DNA of 21,818 nt, taken from Bacteroidota bacterium. Lineage in GTDB: Bacteria; Bacteroidota; Ignavibacteria; Ignavibacteriales; Ignavibacteriaceae. The position numbers and the translations under genes were made by a program. A model generated the notes under the pieces. That model did no database searches. It was not told where the DNA came from and saw nothing but the letters and a program-made list of their open reading frames with translations. Position 1 is the stretch's first letter; every line of letters starts with the position of its first letter. The DNA is taken from the NCBI GenBank assembly GCA_021796135.1, contig JAJYOQ010000018.1, forward strand, positions 1 to 21,818. Direction: 5' to 3'. This document shows positions 1 through 9,300 of this stretch, piece by piece.

Positions 1-1
1 A

Positions 2-481
2 ACAAACTTTTGTAAAACTTTTTTTGAAATTATTCCGGATTATTTTACATTATTTTATAATTTTTGGGAAGTCGTTGACAGCAGCAACTTAAAGAACAGT
101 ATCAAAGATTATGAATCTCAAATTACAGCCATGGAAATTGAAAACTCCAGGCTCAAGTCTTCAGAAACTAATTTCATTTCAACTAATGAAAGTAAAAGTG
201 ATATTTCATCTATCATAAGTTTTCTTGATGTAGTGTCACAAAAAAGTTTTATAAAAAACTATTCTTTAAGACCCGCAGCAGTAGAAAAGAAGGATAACTT
301 ATCTGTGCTGCCTATAGAGGTGGAAATAGGTGGGGATTATTCCCAGGTGTTCAATTATATAAATTTTATAGAAAGGTCATCGAGGGTAATAATTATACGG
401 AATCTCTCTATAAAGCCTAAAGATATTTTGAAAGATAGTCTAATTGTTAAAACTAACCTCGATGTATATTTAAACCTTTGA
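2..481 (+). CDS. PilO/GspM-like pilus or type II secretion protein (5' partial)
   Basis: The reading frame is open from base 2, so the gene begins before the window; the first ATG at 131 is probably internal. The visible part has a polar helical stretch (SSNLKNSIKDYESQI, then MEIENSRLKSS) typical of the coiled coil after the single N-terminal membrane helix. A compact alpha/beta domain follows, with GDYSQVFNYINFIERSSRVI and a final strand IVKTNLDVYL. This matches the PilO/GspM pattern (ferredoxin-like fold, G-x-Y...FI...SSR). In the family, such proteins sit in the inner membrane and link the cytoplasmic assembly platform to the outer-membrane secretin. The stop codon overlaps the TTG start of the next gene (TTGA, 478-481), so the two are translationally coupled. 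The call rests on fold-level resemblance and context, as PilO sequences are poorly conserved. Confidence 0.6.
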   Translation, partial: TNFCKTFFEIIPDYFTLFYNFWEVVDSSNLKNSIKDYESQITAMEIENSRLKSSETNFISTNESKSDISSIISFLDVVSQKSFIKNYSLRPAAVEKKDNLSVLPIEVEIGGDYSQVFNYINFIERSSRVIIIRNLSIKPKDILKDSLIVKTNLDVYLNL

Positions 482-972
482 AAAGTTATACTGCCAAAAA
501 TAAGTTGACCTATTTTCTAATACTTGCAGCAATTGCTCTTTGGGGAGTTATAATCTTTAACATTATCAATTACTTTAAAAAAGACGATCAAGATAATCTG
601 ACTTCCTTAGCAAAACCTTCTAATTATGATCCCAAGACATTACCCGCAAAATTCACTGAGGTTGATATTGATACAATATCTTTTGTTGAACTGAGGAAAA
701 ATCCATTTGAGTTTGAAAGCATTATTTCCCAAGCTCCAAAAAAAGTATTACAAAAGTTTGTTCCTCCGCCGCCTGCTCTTGACTTTATGATATCGGGCGT
801 AATTATTAACGGGAATAAAAAACTCGCAATACTTAACGATTTAACTAACAATAAAACAGTTTTTCTAAGTGAAGGGGATAGTTACAGGAGTATTTCAATC
901 AAGTCGATTGATGTAGAGAGGGTAACGGTAATGGAAAATCATAAAGAAAAGGTAATTATTCTTAAACGCTAA
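478..972 (+). CDS. GspC/PilP-like inner-membrane secretion or pilus protein
   Basis: 164 residues starting at a TTG that overlaps the previous stop. A single membrane helix lies at about residues 11-30 (LTYFLILAAIALWGVIIFNI). A periplasmic linker follows, with a KNPFEF motif at about 75 and a PPPP run at about 97. The last 60 residues form a small beta-rich domain (SGVIINGNKKLAILND...FLSEGD...ISIKSIDVERVTV...KVIILKR). That pattern (G-V-I...A-I-L-N...V-x-x-G-D...I-x-x-I...V-x-V) is the HR/PilP domain, which in GspC and PilP contacts the secretin. The coupled PilO-like gene supports a secretion or pilus role. The usual next gene, the secretin, is absent; instead a degenerate RHS fragment on the other strand begins 10 bases downstream. 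Confidence 0.6.
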   Translation: MKSYTAKNKLTYFLILAAIALWGVIIFNIINYFKKDDQDNLTSLAKPSNYDPKTLPAKFTEVDIDTISFVELRKNPFEFESIISQAPKKVLQKFVPPPPALDFMISGVIINGNKKLAILNDLTNNKTVFLSEGDSYRSISIKSIDVERVTVMENHKEKVIILKR

Positions 973-982
973 ATTAAATTCT

Positions 983-1078
983 TCATATAATCTGCATTCC
1001 GTAAGGATAATTATCATCGTAGCCTACTACATTTACGTCTACTATAATTCTTATACTACCTAAATGATCTTTAAAATT
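983..1078 (-). pseudogene. Fossil of the RHS core (no tip)
   Basis: On the minus strand, 1072 to 983 reads KDHLGSIRIIVDVNVVGYDD then NYPYGMQII and a stop. This matches the RHS cores at 2704-1538 and 9832-3383 (KDHLGSIRMTVDV, GNVVGYDDYYPYGMQM), with a two-residue in-frame deletion (SG/NG) and several substitutions. It has no start codon: an in-frame TAA sits three codons upstream (1079-1081). The frame closes just after the core motif, so no tip domain remains. It is the third copy of this core segment in the window and the most decayed. It probably is the leftover of an older displaced tip cassette or a recombination scar. Confidence 0.85.
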
Positions 1079-1109
1079 TTATTATGAAGTTTAAAAAGTT
1101 AATACTTTT

Positions 1110-1541
1110 TTACTTAGTTTTTCTAAATACTAAAGGAATATTAACAAAAATGCGTTTTCTTTTGACAGCCTCTTTTAACGGTCTGAATTTATATTCCAAT
1201 ACAAGCTTTATTGCGAAGCTATTAAATCGTTTATTAGTTGATTTTATTATAATCGGATTGAGTGGTTTTCCTGCAGAATTAATTTCAACTCGAATTGTCA
1301 TTTTTATGGGTTTCTTCAAGGGCAACAAAGAGTCTGGAATTACAATTGCCGGTTTATATAGAATTTCTGGTTCAGGATTAAAATATTCCATCTCAGTACT
1401 ATCTCTTTCCAATTTATTTATCTTTTTCTTTACAGTTCTATAATCTTGGTTCGTATTTTGTGCATATTGGTCATTAACAAACAAAATAAAACTTAATATA
1501 AAGAAAACATATAGAATATCTTTCATAGCTGTATCATTCAT
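1110..1541 (-). CDS. Secreted TonB C-terminal-like domain protein
   Basis: 143 residues. The first ATG overlaps the stop of the RHS tip gene (ATGA, 1538-1541); a second ATG at 1526 gives a better signal peptide (MKDILYVFFILSFILFVNDQYAQ). The C-terminal half (about 78-143) has the pattern of the TonB C-terminal fold: TIRVEINSAGKPLNPIIIKS, then a helix with FNSFAIKLVLEYKFRPLKEA, then a strand IFVNIPLVF. There is no proline-rich span or N-terminal anchor as in real TonB, so it is probably a periplasmic or outer-membrane-facing single-domain protein. Its position directly behind a toxin-like RHS tip is where an immunity gene is expected, but nothing in the sequence proves that role. The opposite-strand ORF here is a shadow. 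Confidence 0.65.
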   Translation of the reverse strand: MNDTAMKDILYVFFILSFILFVNDQYAQNTNQDYRTVKKKINKLERDSTEMEYFNPEPEILYKPAIVIPDSLLPLKKPIKMTIRVEINSAGKPLNPIIIKSTNKRFNSFAIKLVLEYKFRPLKEAVKRKRIFVNIPLVFRKTK

Positions 1542-2704
1542 TTTAAAAATTTACTTATTAGTGGATTACTGTAATAGATGGGACGTAGTTTATCATATAT
1601 GTGATTGCTATTAAAGGAACTGTTTTGAAATGATCTAATGCCTTGTCTCCAGATTTTATCATTAAATCCATTATATAGTAAGGACTCAAATTCTTTTCCG
1701 AATCTACTATTTAACGGTTCTGCATATGTTATTACGCCCAAATCATTTTGTACAGTCCGTTCAAAAAGAAATGCTTCCAACTCTTGCCCGGTTGATCCTT
1801 TTTGTAAAGGACCTTGGTCACTTTGAAGCGCATGGTATAACTCGTGAGCAACAGAACCGATTTCTCCAAGAGCTTTATTTGTAAAAATTATTGTTCCACC
1901 CATTCCAGCTTTATCAGGGTCTACAGCAATAAACTGACCTCCGGCTCTTTCATCTGTCGTTTTTCCTACTTCAATATTATAAATTGCTTTCGAAGATTGC
2001 AATGTCAAATACATTTTCTTAAAATCTTCAGATTGCATTCCGGATTTTACCATTGAGTTATATTGTTTTAACTGTTCAGCAGTCAACATAGAGACATCAA
2101 TACTATCTCCATTGGAATCATAAAATATAATTGGATTATTAGCTGAATAGCTGTATGGAGAAAGAGAGGGATATTTAAAACAGAATGGATCTACCGATAA
2201 TTCTCTTCCCGACCAACTATCATAATTGCGGTCTCCTAAATGATCATATCCGGTCGAGGCATCCCTTTCATTACTTACAAACTTATACCTTTGGTCAGCA
2301 CTTGATGTATAGCTCCTTCCCGTCATCTGCATGCCATAAGGATAATAGTCATCATAACCTACTACATTTCCACTTACATCTACAGTCATCCTTATACTGC
2401 CCAAATGATCCTTCAGATAATAATATCTTCCGGACACTGCCCCGTTAAGTACTTTTACTTGTCCTATGTTATCGCCTCCGGAACCTAAGATATTATATGT
2501 TAAATTACTACTGTATGGCAAAAGACAAACGGCTTCCGTTTGTCCGCCTGCTCCATCAAAATAAAAATTATTACTACTGCCTTCAGCTGAGGTCCTTACT
2601 CTGTTCCCGTTTATATCATTCTCATACCATAATTGTGTGCCGTTTGTTAAATATATTGTTACCGGCAAAATATTTGTACTTTGAACGAAGCCACAGATCA
2701 GCAA
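1538..2704 (-). pseudogene. Orphan RHS tip: core fragment plus M91-like metallopeptidase domain
   Basis: The open frame covers 388 residues. Residues about 4-200 are the end of an RHS protein, closely matching the large RHS protein (YLTNGTQLWYEND, GRYYYLKDHLGSIRMTVDV, YDDYYPYGMQMTGRSYTSS, then DSWSGRELSVDP). The tip, about 200-388, differs entirely from that of the large gene. It carries HELYH at 287-291, and a downstream QELEAFLFE gives a Glu as a likely third zinc ligand, as in M91 (NleD-like) zinc peptidases used as toxin tips. The only start at the 5' end is a weak TTG with no ribosome site, an in-frame stop lies 11 codons upstream (2735-2737), and no ATG occurs in the first 100 codons. 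It therefore looks 5'-truncated and possibly silent. It could act by recombining onto the intact RHS gene. Confidence 0.75.
2405..2455. repeat. 51-bp perfect repeat, copy in the orphan RHS tip
   Basis: These 51 bases are identical to 4208-4258 in the large RHS gene, in the same orientation, while flanking core sequence shows scattered differences. It encodes the segment around SGRYYYLKDH. A block of perfect identity at the shared core is what recent gene conversion, or a recombination site for tip exchange, would leave. Confidence 0.85.
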
Positions 2705-2791
2705 CTTAGTAAAAATGTTCTTTGAAATAATGTCTTAAAGTTCTTGCAGTGTTTTTGACAATTTTACACTATTAATATCCTAATTAAGAAT

Positions 2792-2971
2792 CTATTTTTT
2801 GATCACTTTTTTAGAAATCACAAAAGACAATATAGCCATAGTAATTCCAGCTATCATTATAATTGAATCACCAAGACTTCCTGGAATTAATTTTGTTAAT
2901 ACTAAAATTACGGCTATTACAGCCATCACTAGAAACCCAAAAGAGTATATAATTATTACCTTTTTTATCAT
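2792..2971 (-). CDS. Small two-helix membrane protein (59 aa)
   Basis: A short gene on the minus strand: ATG at 2971-2969, stop TAG at 2794-2792. The protein starts MIKKVIIIYSFGFLVMAVIA and ends FVISKKVIKK. It has two hydrophobic helices, about 5-28 and 37-53, separated by LIPGSLGDS, with lysines at both ends. Its ATG overlaps the stop of the upstream gene by ATGA (2968-2971), which indicates translational coupling within the RHS operon. The alternating hydrophobic helices, lysine-flanked ends and exact start-stop overlap make it a credible gene despite its size. No family is recognised. A role together with the PH-like membrane protein, for example as an immunity partner, is speculative. Confidence 0.7.
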   Translation of the reverse strand: MIKKVIIIYSFGFLVMAVIAVILVLTKLIPGSLGDSIIMIAGITMAILSFVISKKVIKK

Positions 2972-3375
2972 TTTTTATATCCTATTAGTTCTTTAATTTT
3001 TTCGTAATCAGCATCCCACTCGTATGAATAAAATTTAAAATTTCTAAAATGATTTTCCATTTTAATTTTTAATAGACGACTAGGAGTAAATTTCCCATAT
3101 GTATACCTCTCACTTATTTTTAAGTTTTTTATCTTGCAGCTATATGTTTTATAATATTTATAGATATATAGTGTATCTTCATTTATTTCAATTTCCTTAA
3201 TAAAAATACTATACTTATACATGAAGTATATAAACAAAAATATATTTAATAAAACCAGTAGCGAAAGGATATTAATTCTATTATTAATCCAATTAGGTAT
3301 TATAAATATTCCATTAAATATACAGGACATAAAAATTACAAAACTTAAAAAATTGAATTTATTTTTAAACTTCAT
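2968..3375 (-). CDS. Two-helix membrane protein with a PH-like domain; candidate RHS-linked immunity gene
   Basis: 135 residues. Two membrane helices (about 9-29 and 35-55) are followed by a beta-rich domain: EIEINEDTLYIYKYYKTYSC, then KIKNLKISERYTYGK, then LLKIKMENHFRNFKFYSYEW, and a final helix DADYEKIKELIGYK. Such 'two helices then strand-rich domain then helix' proteins resemble bacterial PH-like membrane proteins. The start lies seven bases after the stop of the 2149-residue RHS gene and the stop overlaps the next small gene, so it belongs to that operon. The place right behind a variable RHS tip is where immunity proteins are encoded. This position is the only evidence for that role. 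Confidence 0.65.
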   Translation of the reverse strand: MKFKNKFNFLSFVIFMSCIFNGIFIIPNWINNRINILSLLVLLNIFLFIYFMYKYSIFIKEIEINEDTLYIYKYYKTYSCKIKNLKISERYTYGKFTPSRLLKIKMENHFRNFKFYSYEWDADYEKIKELIGYKK

Positions 3376-3382
3376 AATATTT

Positions 3383-6300
3383 TTAAAAATTAAACTGCTG
3401 AATTAAGGAATTTATTTTATCAAATTCTTCATTTGCTGGTTTCAAATGATTCATTATCATTTCTCCGGTTTGTTCTACAGAATTAAGGCCATTGATAAAA
3501 TCTAAACTTGTTTGTAATAAATTACCTCCTTCAAATGAGTTTGAACTTAAAAAGTTACTAAAAGTTCTCAAGTCTTTCCCCCAGGATGTTGTTGTAATCC
3601 CAAAAACATTATCACTCAACTCACCAATCTTTTGTAAAAGCTCTGTTCCATTAGCTTGGTCAATTCCTTTTCCTATAGCTTCCAAAGGACCAGAAGGAAT
3701 ATTATCTTTATTACCATCTAATCCGGCAGCAATTTGTGCAAGTCCAAAACCACTTGTTAAAAAACCATGTGCACTTACTCCAATACCAATTATAGCCCCT
3801 ACCACAGTTTCGGAGGATATTATTGCACCAACGCCCCCACCAATGCCTTCTATTAGACCACCGCCTACTGTTTTAGTTCCCCGCCTTACTTCTGACCAAC
3901 TTACACTATCTCCCTTTGCATCAATGAAAAACATTGGATCGTCTTTTGCATAATTATAAGAACTCCATCCCGGATATTTATTAGCCATCGGATCCACCTG
4001 AAGCCACTGCCCACGAAATGGATCATAATATCGCTTACCAAAATAAAATAAACCATCCGGTGCGTCTAACTCTTTTCCTGTGAATTTATATCTCTGATCT
4101 GCACTCGATGTGTAGCTTCTTCCAGTCATCTGCATGCCATAAGGGTAGTAGTCATCATAGCCTACTACATTTCCGTTTACATCTACAGTCATTCTTATGC
4201 TTCCGAGATGATCCTTCAGATAATAATATCTTCCGGACACTGCCCCGTTAAGTACTTTCACCTGTCCTATATTATCGCCTCCGGCTCCTAGTATATTATA
4301 GGTTAAGTTTGCGCTATATGGATAAAGACATACTGCTTCTGTCTTACCACCTGCTCCGTCAAAATAAAAATTATCACTGCTTCCCAGAACAGAATTCCTT
4401 ACTCGGCTGCCATATACATCATTCTCATAATATAACTGCGTGCCATTGGTAAGATACATTGCAATAGGCATGTTGTTAGGATCATACTGTATAAATCCTA
4501 TGCCTCTATGAGAATCGGATATTACATTTCCATTTGAGTCATAGGCATAAGCAGCAGAGGTTGATCCACTGATGGATGTAAGCTTATTTGTTCCGGATGT
4601 ATAATTGTATGTTAAGTTATCTTGAAGACTCCCTGTGTTACTATATCTCAGTAGCGTTTTAAAGTTACCTGTATTGTCATAAGAATAATTCCCATTAAAT
4701 GCACTTGTAGGCTGCCATGCTGATGTGTAATACCCAAAGTTTGAACTTGTCAATCTATTTTGATTGTCATAGGCATATGTATCTCCAACCAATGAGTAAC
4801 CATTGAAAGCTACGCTGTACATCTGATACATTAACCAGCTTATATTCCCGTTGTACTGTGCAACAGCGTTTTGTGAAGAACCTATGTCACTGATGTTATT
4901 ATATCCTATTACTTCTCCAAAACGATCTAAATATGGTACACCGCTTCCGCCAGGACCATCATGACCCGGGTCCTGAGATTCATTTAGATTCTGTTGGTTT
5001 ATTGAAATTAGCCAATCACGTTCATTATACCTGTAATCCACTCCTTGAGAATTTCCTAATTGAAGACGTGATGGTTTGCCTGAGGCAAAGTATTGATAAG
5101 ATCCTTCCTGCACCGTTGTGCCGCTTGCGTATTGTGTGCTTACCTTGCTCATTCTGTTTACATTATCGTAAGTATAGGTTGTATTAAAGTCTCCATTTCG
5201 CCAATCATAATCATAAAAATCTTTCTTCATTACATTACCCTGCCAGTCATATGTATAAGTTAGTTTCTTCTGATACCAGCCCAGGTTAGCTTCTACCATC
5301 CATTCAACTCTTCCTCGATCATCATATGAATAATAATAAATTGTGCTCGGACTTCCAAGCCTGTACGCCTTTGTATAAGACAATCTCCCTTTTACGTTTC
5401 TTTGTCCTGCTGCCATTGCATCCGAGCTAGGAAGGTCATAGTAATATTGTTTCAATACTAATGAACTTGATGTCGGAAAAGCTACATTATCCGCATTTGT
5501 CTGCGAAAAATTACTTAGTGAATTAGTCTGATATTCACCTTGTTCAGTAACTCTATTCAGAGCATCATATTTATAATAGACAAAGTCGTAATTCATTGAA
5601 CATGAGATACTATAATAAACCGATACTGGGTTTCCATATTGGGTTATTGATGATGTCACAACACAGCAGTATGTTCCCTTCGGCAGAATAACTGATCCTG
5701 TTGGAGCTATATTAGAGGTTGTCGCAGTTAATGTGTAAATGTTCACATTATTTGGTCCCATAACCTGAATCGTCATAGTACCACCTGTAAATGCAAGATG
5801 GGGAGCATTGATTGCTAAACTTACATTACCGGGACTTACTAATTTAATTGTGTCTTTATCCTGGTAGTTGGTGCCTAAGTATTTACTTACGTAAATATTG
5901 TTTATCGAAGTACTTAGATGGTTTGCATCCCTCACAAATCTTAGGTTACCATTCTTATCATACAAATAATTAGTTGTTCCTGCATCCGGTGATGTCTTTT
6001 GTGTTAACTTGTTCATTCTTCCATAGGAATAATTGGTTATCAATCCTTTCGGATCAATTGACTGTGTTATCCTTCCCTCAATATCATAGCTAAACTGAGT
6101 TAATCCTAACGCATTCCTTGTTGCATCAATAAATCCCAGCTGATCAGTATATTTTATTGTAGAGTTGCCATTCTCATCCCAGGTCGTTTCTTTGTACACC
6201 TGATTTGGAGAATATGCTAAACTATCTGATGCAAGATTCATGGAATAGGCATATTTCTTTTCATGCCCGCTGCCAATTTTGAACGGACTTCCAGGAGCTC

Positions 6301-9300
6301 CATCAACTGAATCTCTGCCTAAATCATCACTAAATAATCTTGTTTCATAAAATGGATAACCATTCGTTAGGGTACCGGTAACCGAACTATACGAATCTGA
6401 ATTAGATGCATAATTAGGATCATAAGTATGAGCATTGATTCCAAGACTTACCTGATAAGGTCTATATGTTTTTGTTGCATTTCCAAAAGCATCATACGTT
6501 TGACTATTCACAATATCATTTGTTCCAAAGGATACCTGTGTTTGTATGAGCCTTCCTAATCCGTCATAATATTTTCGTGATATTGTGTAATCACTTGCAG
6601 ATCGGTATGTGGTTTCTTGTATACAATTAGGGCTTGCAGAGTTAAAAGTATCGTTATTGCCCGATATATTGCGTGAATAAGTGTAGGAATAACTTTTAAG
6701 CGTATTGCCGTTACCATCCTGCTCTGAAATTATTCTTCCCCACGAATCATATTTGTAATACGTCTTATTGCCGTCTTCATCTATATAGCAACTTACTTTT
6801 AACGTTGACGGATCATAACTCATTGATACAGCGGTTGCTGTTGCAGGATAAAAACGAATATTATCAAAGCTTGCATTAGTTGATTGGGAAAATAAAGCAC
6901 AATATCCGGATGGCAGAGTATTATTTGATGTTATGCTTGTAGTAATTAAGCTTCCATTAACATAGAGCCTTGCCGTGTCCCCTGTAATTTCACCTTTTAG
7001 ATGATACCAGTTTGTAGCATTCACGCTATATGAAGCTACTTGTACTGCTGGTGCACCACCATTTAATGAAGTTATTTTAACCGTTTGATCAGTGTAATCT
7101 ACCTCAAATTGAATATAATGAGATGAATCTAGATATTTACCTATTGCTGCCTCTGTTCCATAGTTCAGGTTTACATCTCCTTCAACTATTATATTTGTCG
7201 ACGAAGAATTATAATTCACAGTAGGATTAGACCATGTGTTTAAAGAATTTGAAGTGTAGACCCCATTGGAGGCTGTCCACGTACCCCCTCCAGGCTGTGT
7301 CCATCCCGAAACATCCCCATCGTCAAAATTAGCAATTGTTACTTGATTATATTTTGCATTCTTAACTTTACCGATTGAAACTGTTCCTTTCATTGCATAA
7401 ACTGTTGCGCTTGGAATTTCATTTGCATTTCTGTATTCTATTAAATTTCCGTAATTATCATATTGCATTGAATCCTGTTCTACGTAGCCAAGTCCTGTAT
7501 CAAGAACTGCTTTGTAATATTTTTGAAAAGGATATGTACGGGTAAAATAAGTTTCAGGACTTACAGAAGAAGCAATTTGATACCAATTAGTATAAGAATA
7601 TGAAATTTGATCCATTAAATCATACCAGCCTATATTAGATACATCATATATTCCTTTGAAGGTTTGTTCTGAAACCATGTGCCTATTATACATTGAATAA
7701 GTTGTATCACCTCCACCGTTATATACAAACCCAATTAATTGCTCATTATATCTATAAGCAGGGTATCCTTGATTATCCAATGATGAACTTCCATTAATAT
7801 CAGACTGTACAGGTTCATGGTTCACTAGATTATAGCTTGTAAAATATTTAGAATGTCTAATCCCATCTTTTGTTTCAGCTACACTATCCTCTTGAGCCCA
7901 GGTACAATTATCTTGAAAATCCATTCCTCCTGCGCTTCCATCATATGAATAAGTGAAGTAGTCCTCATTTGTGCTAACCGTATTTCCTGCTAAATTTGTA
8001 ATAATTGTTTTCCAGGCATGGCCACGAGCTGCCACATTGGACACTATAGTTATCCCCAAAATACCAGCCTCACTGTCTGGTTGGGCCTCTTGTACATCGA
8101 CTGCAGGATTTGGGGTACCCGGTGAAACTGCGGTATAATCTAAACTTACTCCGGTAGTAAAATATTGGGTCACACTTCCATTATTGTCTGGCAAAACGGT
8201 TTGTACCGATCTATATCCAACTGTGCCCGCCAGCTGTGATCCATAATTAGTTGCCCAATTTGTTGAAGTACTAAGAGGGGTGTTTTCCTTAAAACCTTCA
8301 CCATAATTATACTTCCATGTTTTTATATTACCCATTCCATCATTAACATCTACTTCTTTTAGCCTAGCACCCCCGGACTCTGTTGTAGTCGGATTATAGT
8401 CGGTAACAAGTTGAGGATATTGTTGGTCGTCGATATTAAAGAACCAATTATAATAATTTGGCTCATATATATACTGTACACTTCCCCCTTCCGGATATGT
8501 TATTTTACTCAAGGAAAATGTACCTCCACAATATTGCTTTGTTTTAATATCTGTTCCTAATCCCAGGTTACCATAGTACTCAAACTTCATTGCAGGTTTA
8601 TTTTCGCTTTGAGTAGCTCCTAATTCTTGAATACTAGTAAGAATTGGAAAAGTATTGTAAGTAAACACAATTCTTTTAATTACTTGCATATCAGATTTTC
8701 TCTTCAATACAATTGAATCAAGCTCTGCCCCGGGTTCATAGTTTTTTTTGGGCGAAGTATAAAAGTATGCTATATGAGTAGGCGTTTCAATTTGGCTAAC
8801 ATAAGTAATATCATAATTTAAATTCGCATTTCTGGTTGCGCTGATATGACCATATGTTTGTTTATTAGCGCCTAAACCAATACTTTGAAAATTCCCCAAA
8901 TCAGCGGTACTAGGATTGGTGTAGCTTATCTTTATCCAGCTACCTAAATCGCTATCATCAACGACTCCATTTTTGTTTACGTCTATATAGTCGGGAGAAT
9001 GTATTTCTGTTAAGTCCCAGCTAACTGGAAACTTTGTGTATATTCGGTTGTTATTTGGACACAAAATATTATTTGTTATTTCTACATTTGACACCTGTCC
9101 ATAAAAATAACTTGTCCCGTCTTCTTTTGTTACTCGGAAATTATTAATTACATTTGACCAACCTGTTGTATTATACTCAGGTATATAGCCTGCATTAATG
9201 TTATAAGCAACCTCCCATGGCTTGCTGTCTTGAGTTTTAAAAGCATAATAATTTCTATCATCATAGGCATCATATCGTCCATCATGATAAATCGGCAGTA

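Noticed and set aside
1084..1443. 119-residue plus-strand ORF opposite the TonB-C-like gene
   Set aside because: It is antisense to a frame with a signal peptide and a recognisable domain, and its own sequence shows no family features.
2799..2996. 65-residue hydrophobic plus-strand ORF
   Set aside because: It is the antisense of the coupled 59-residue membrane gene on the minus strand, which has the better start and operon context.
3492..3953. 153-residue Pro/Ser-rich plus-strand ORF
   Set aside because: It mirrors the Gly-rich tip coding sequence of the large RHS gene on the other strand; its composition is explained by complementarity.
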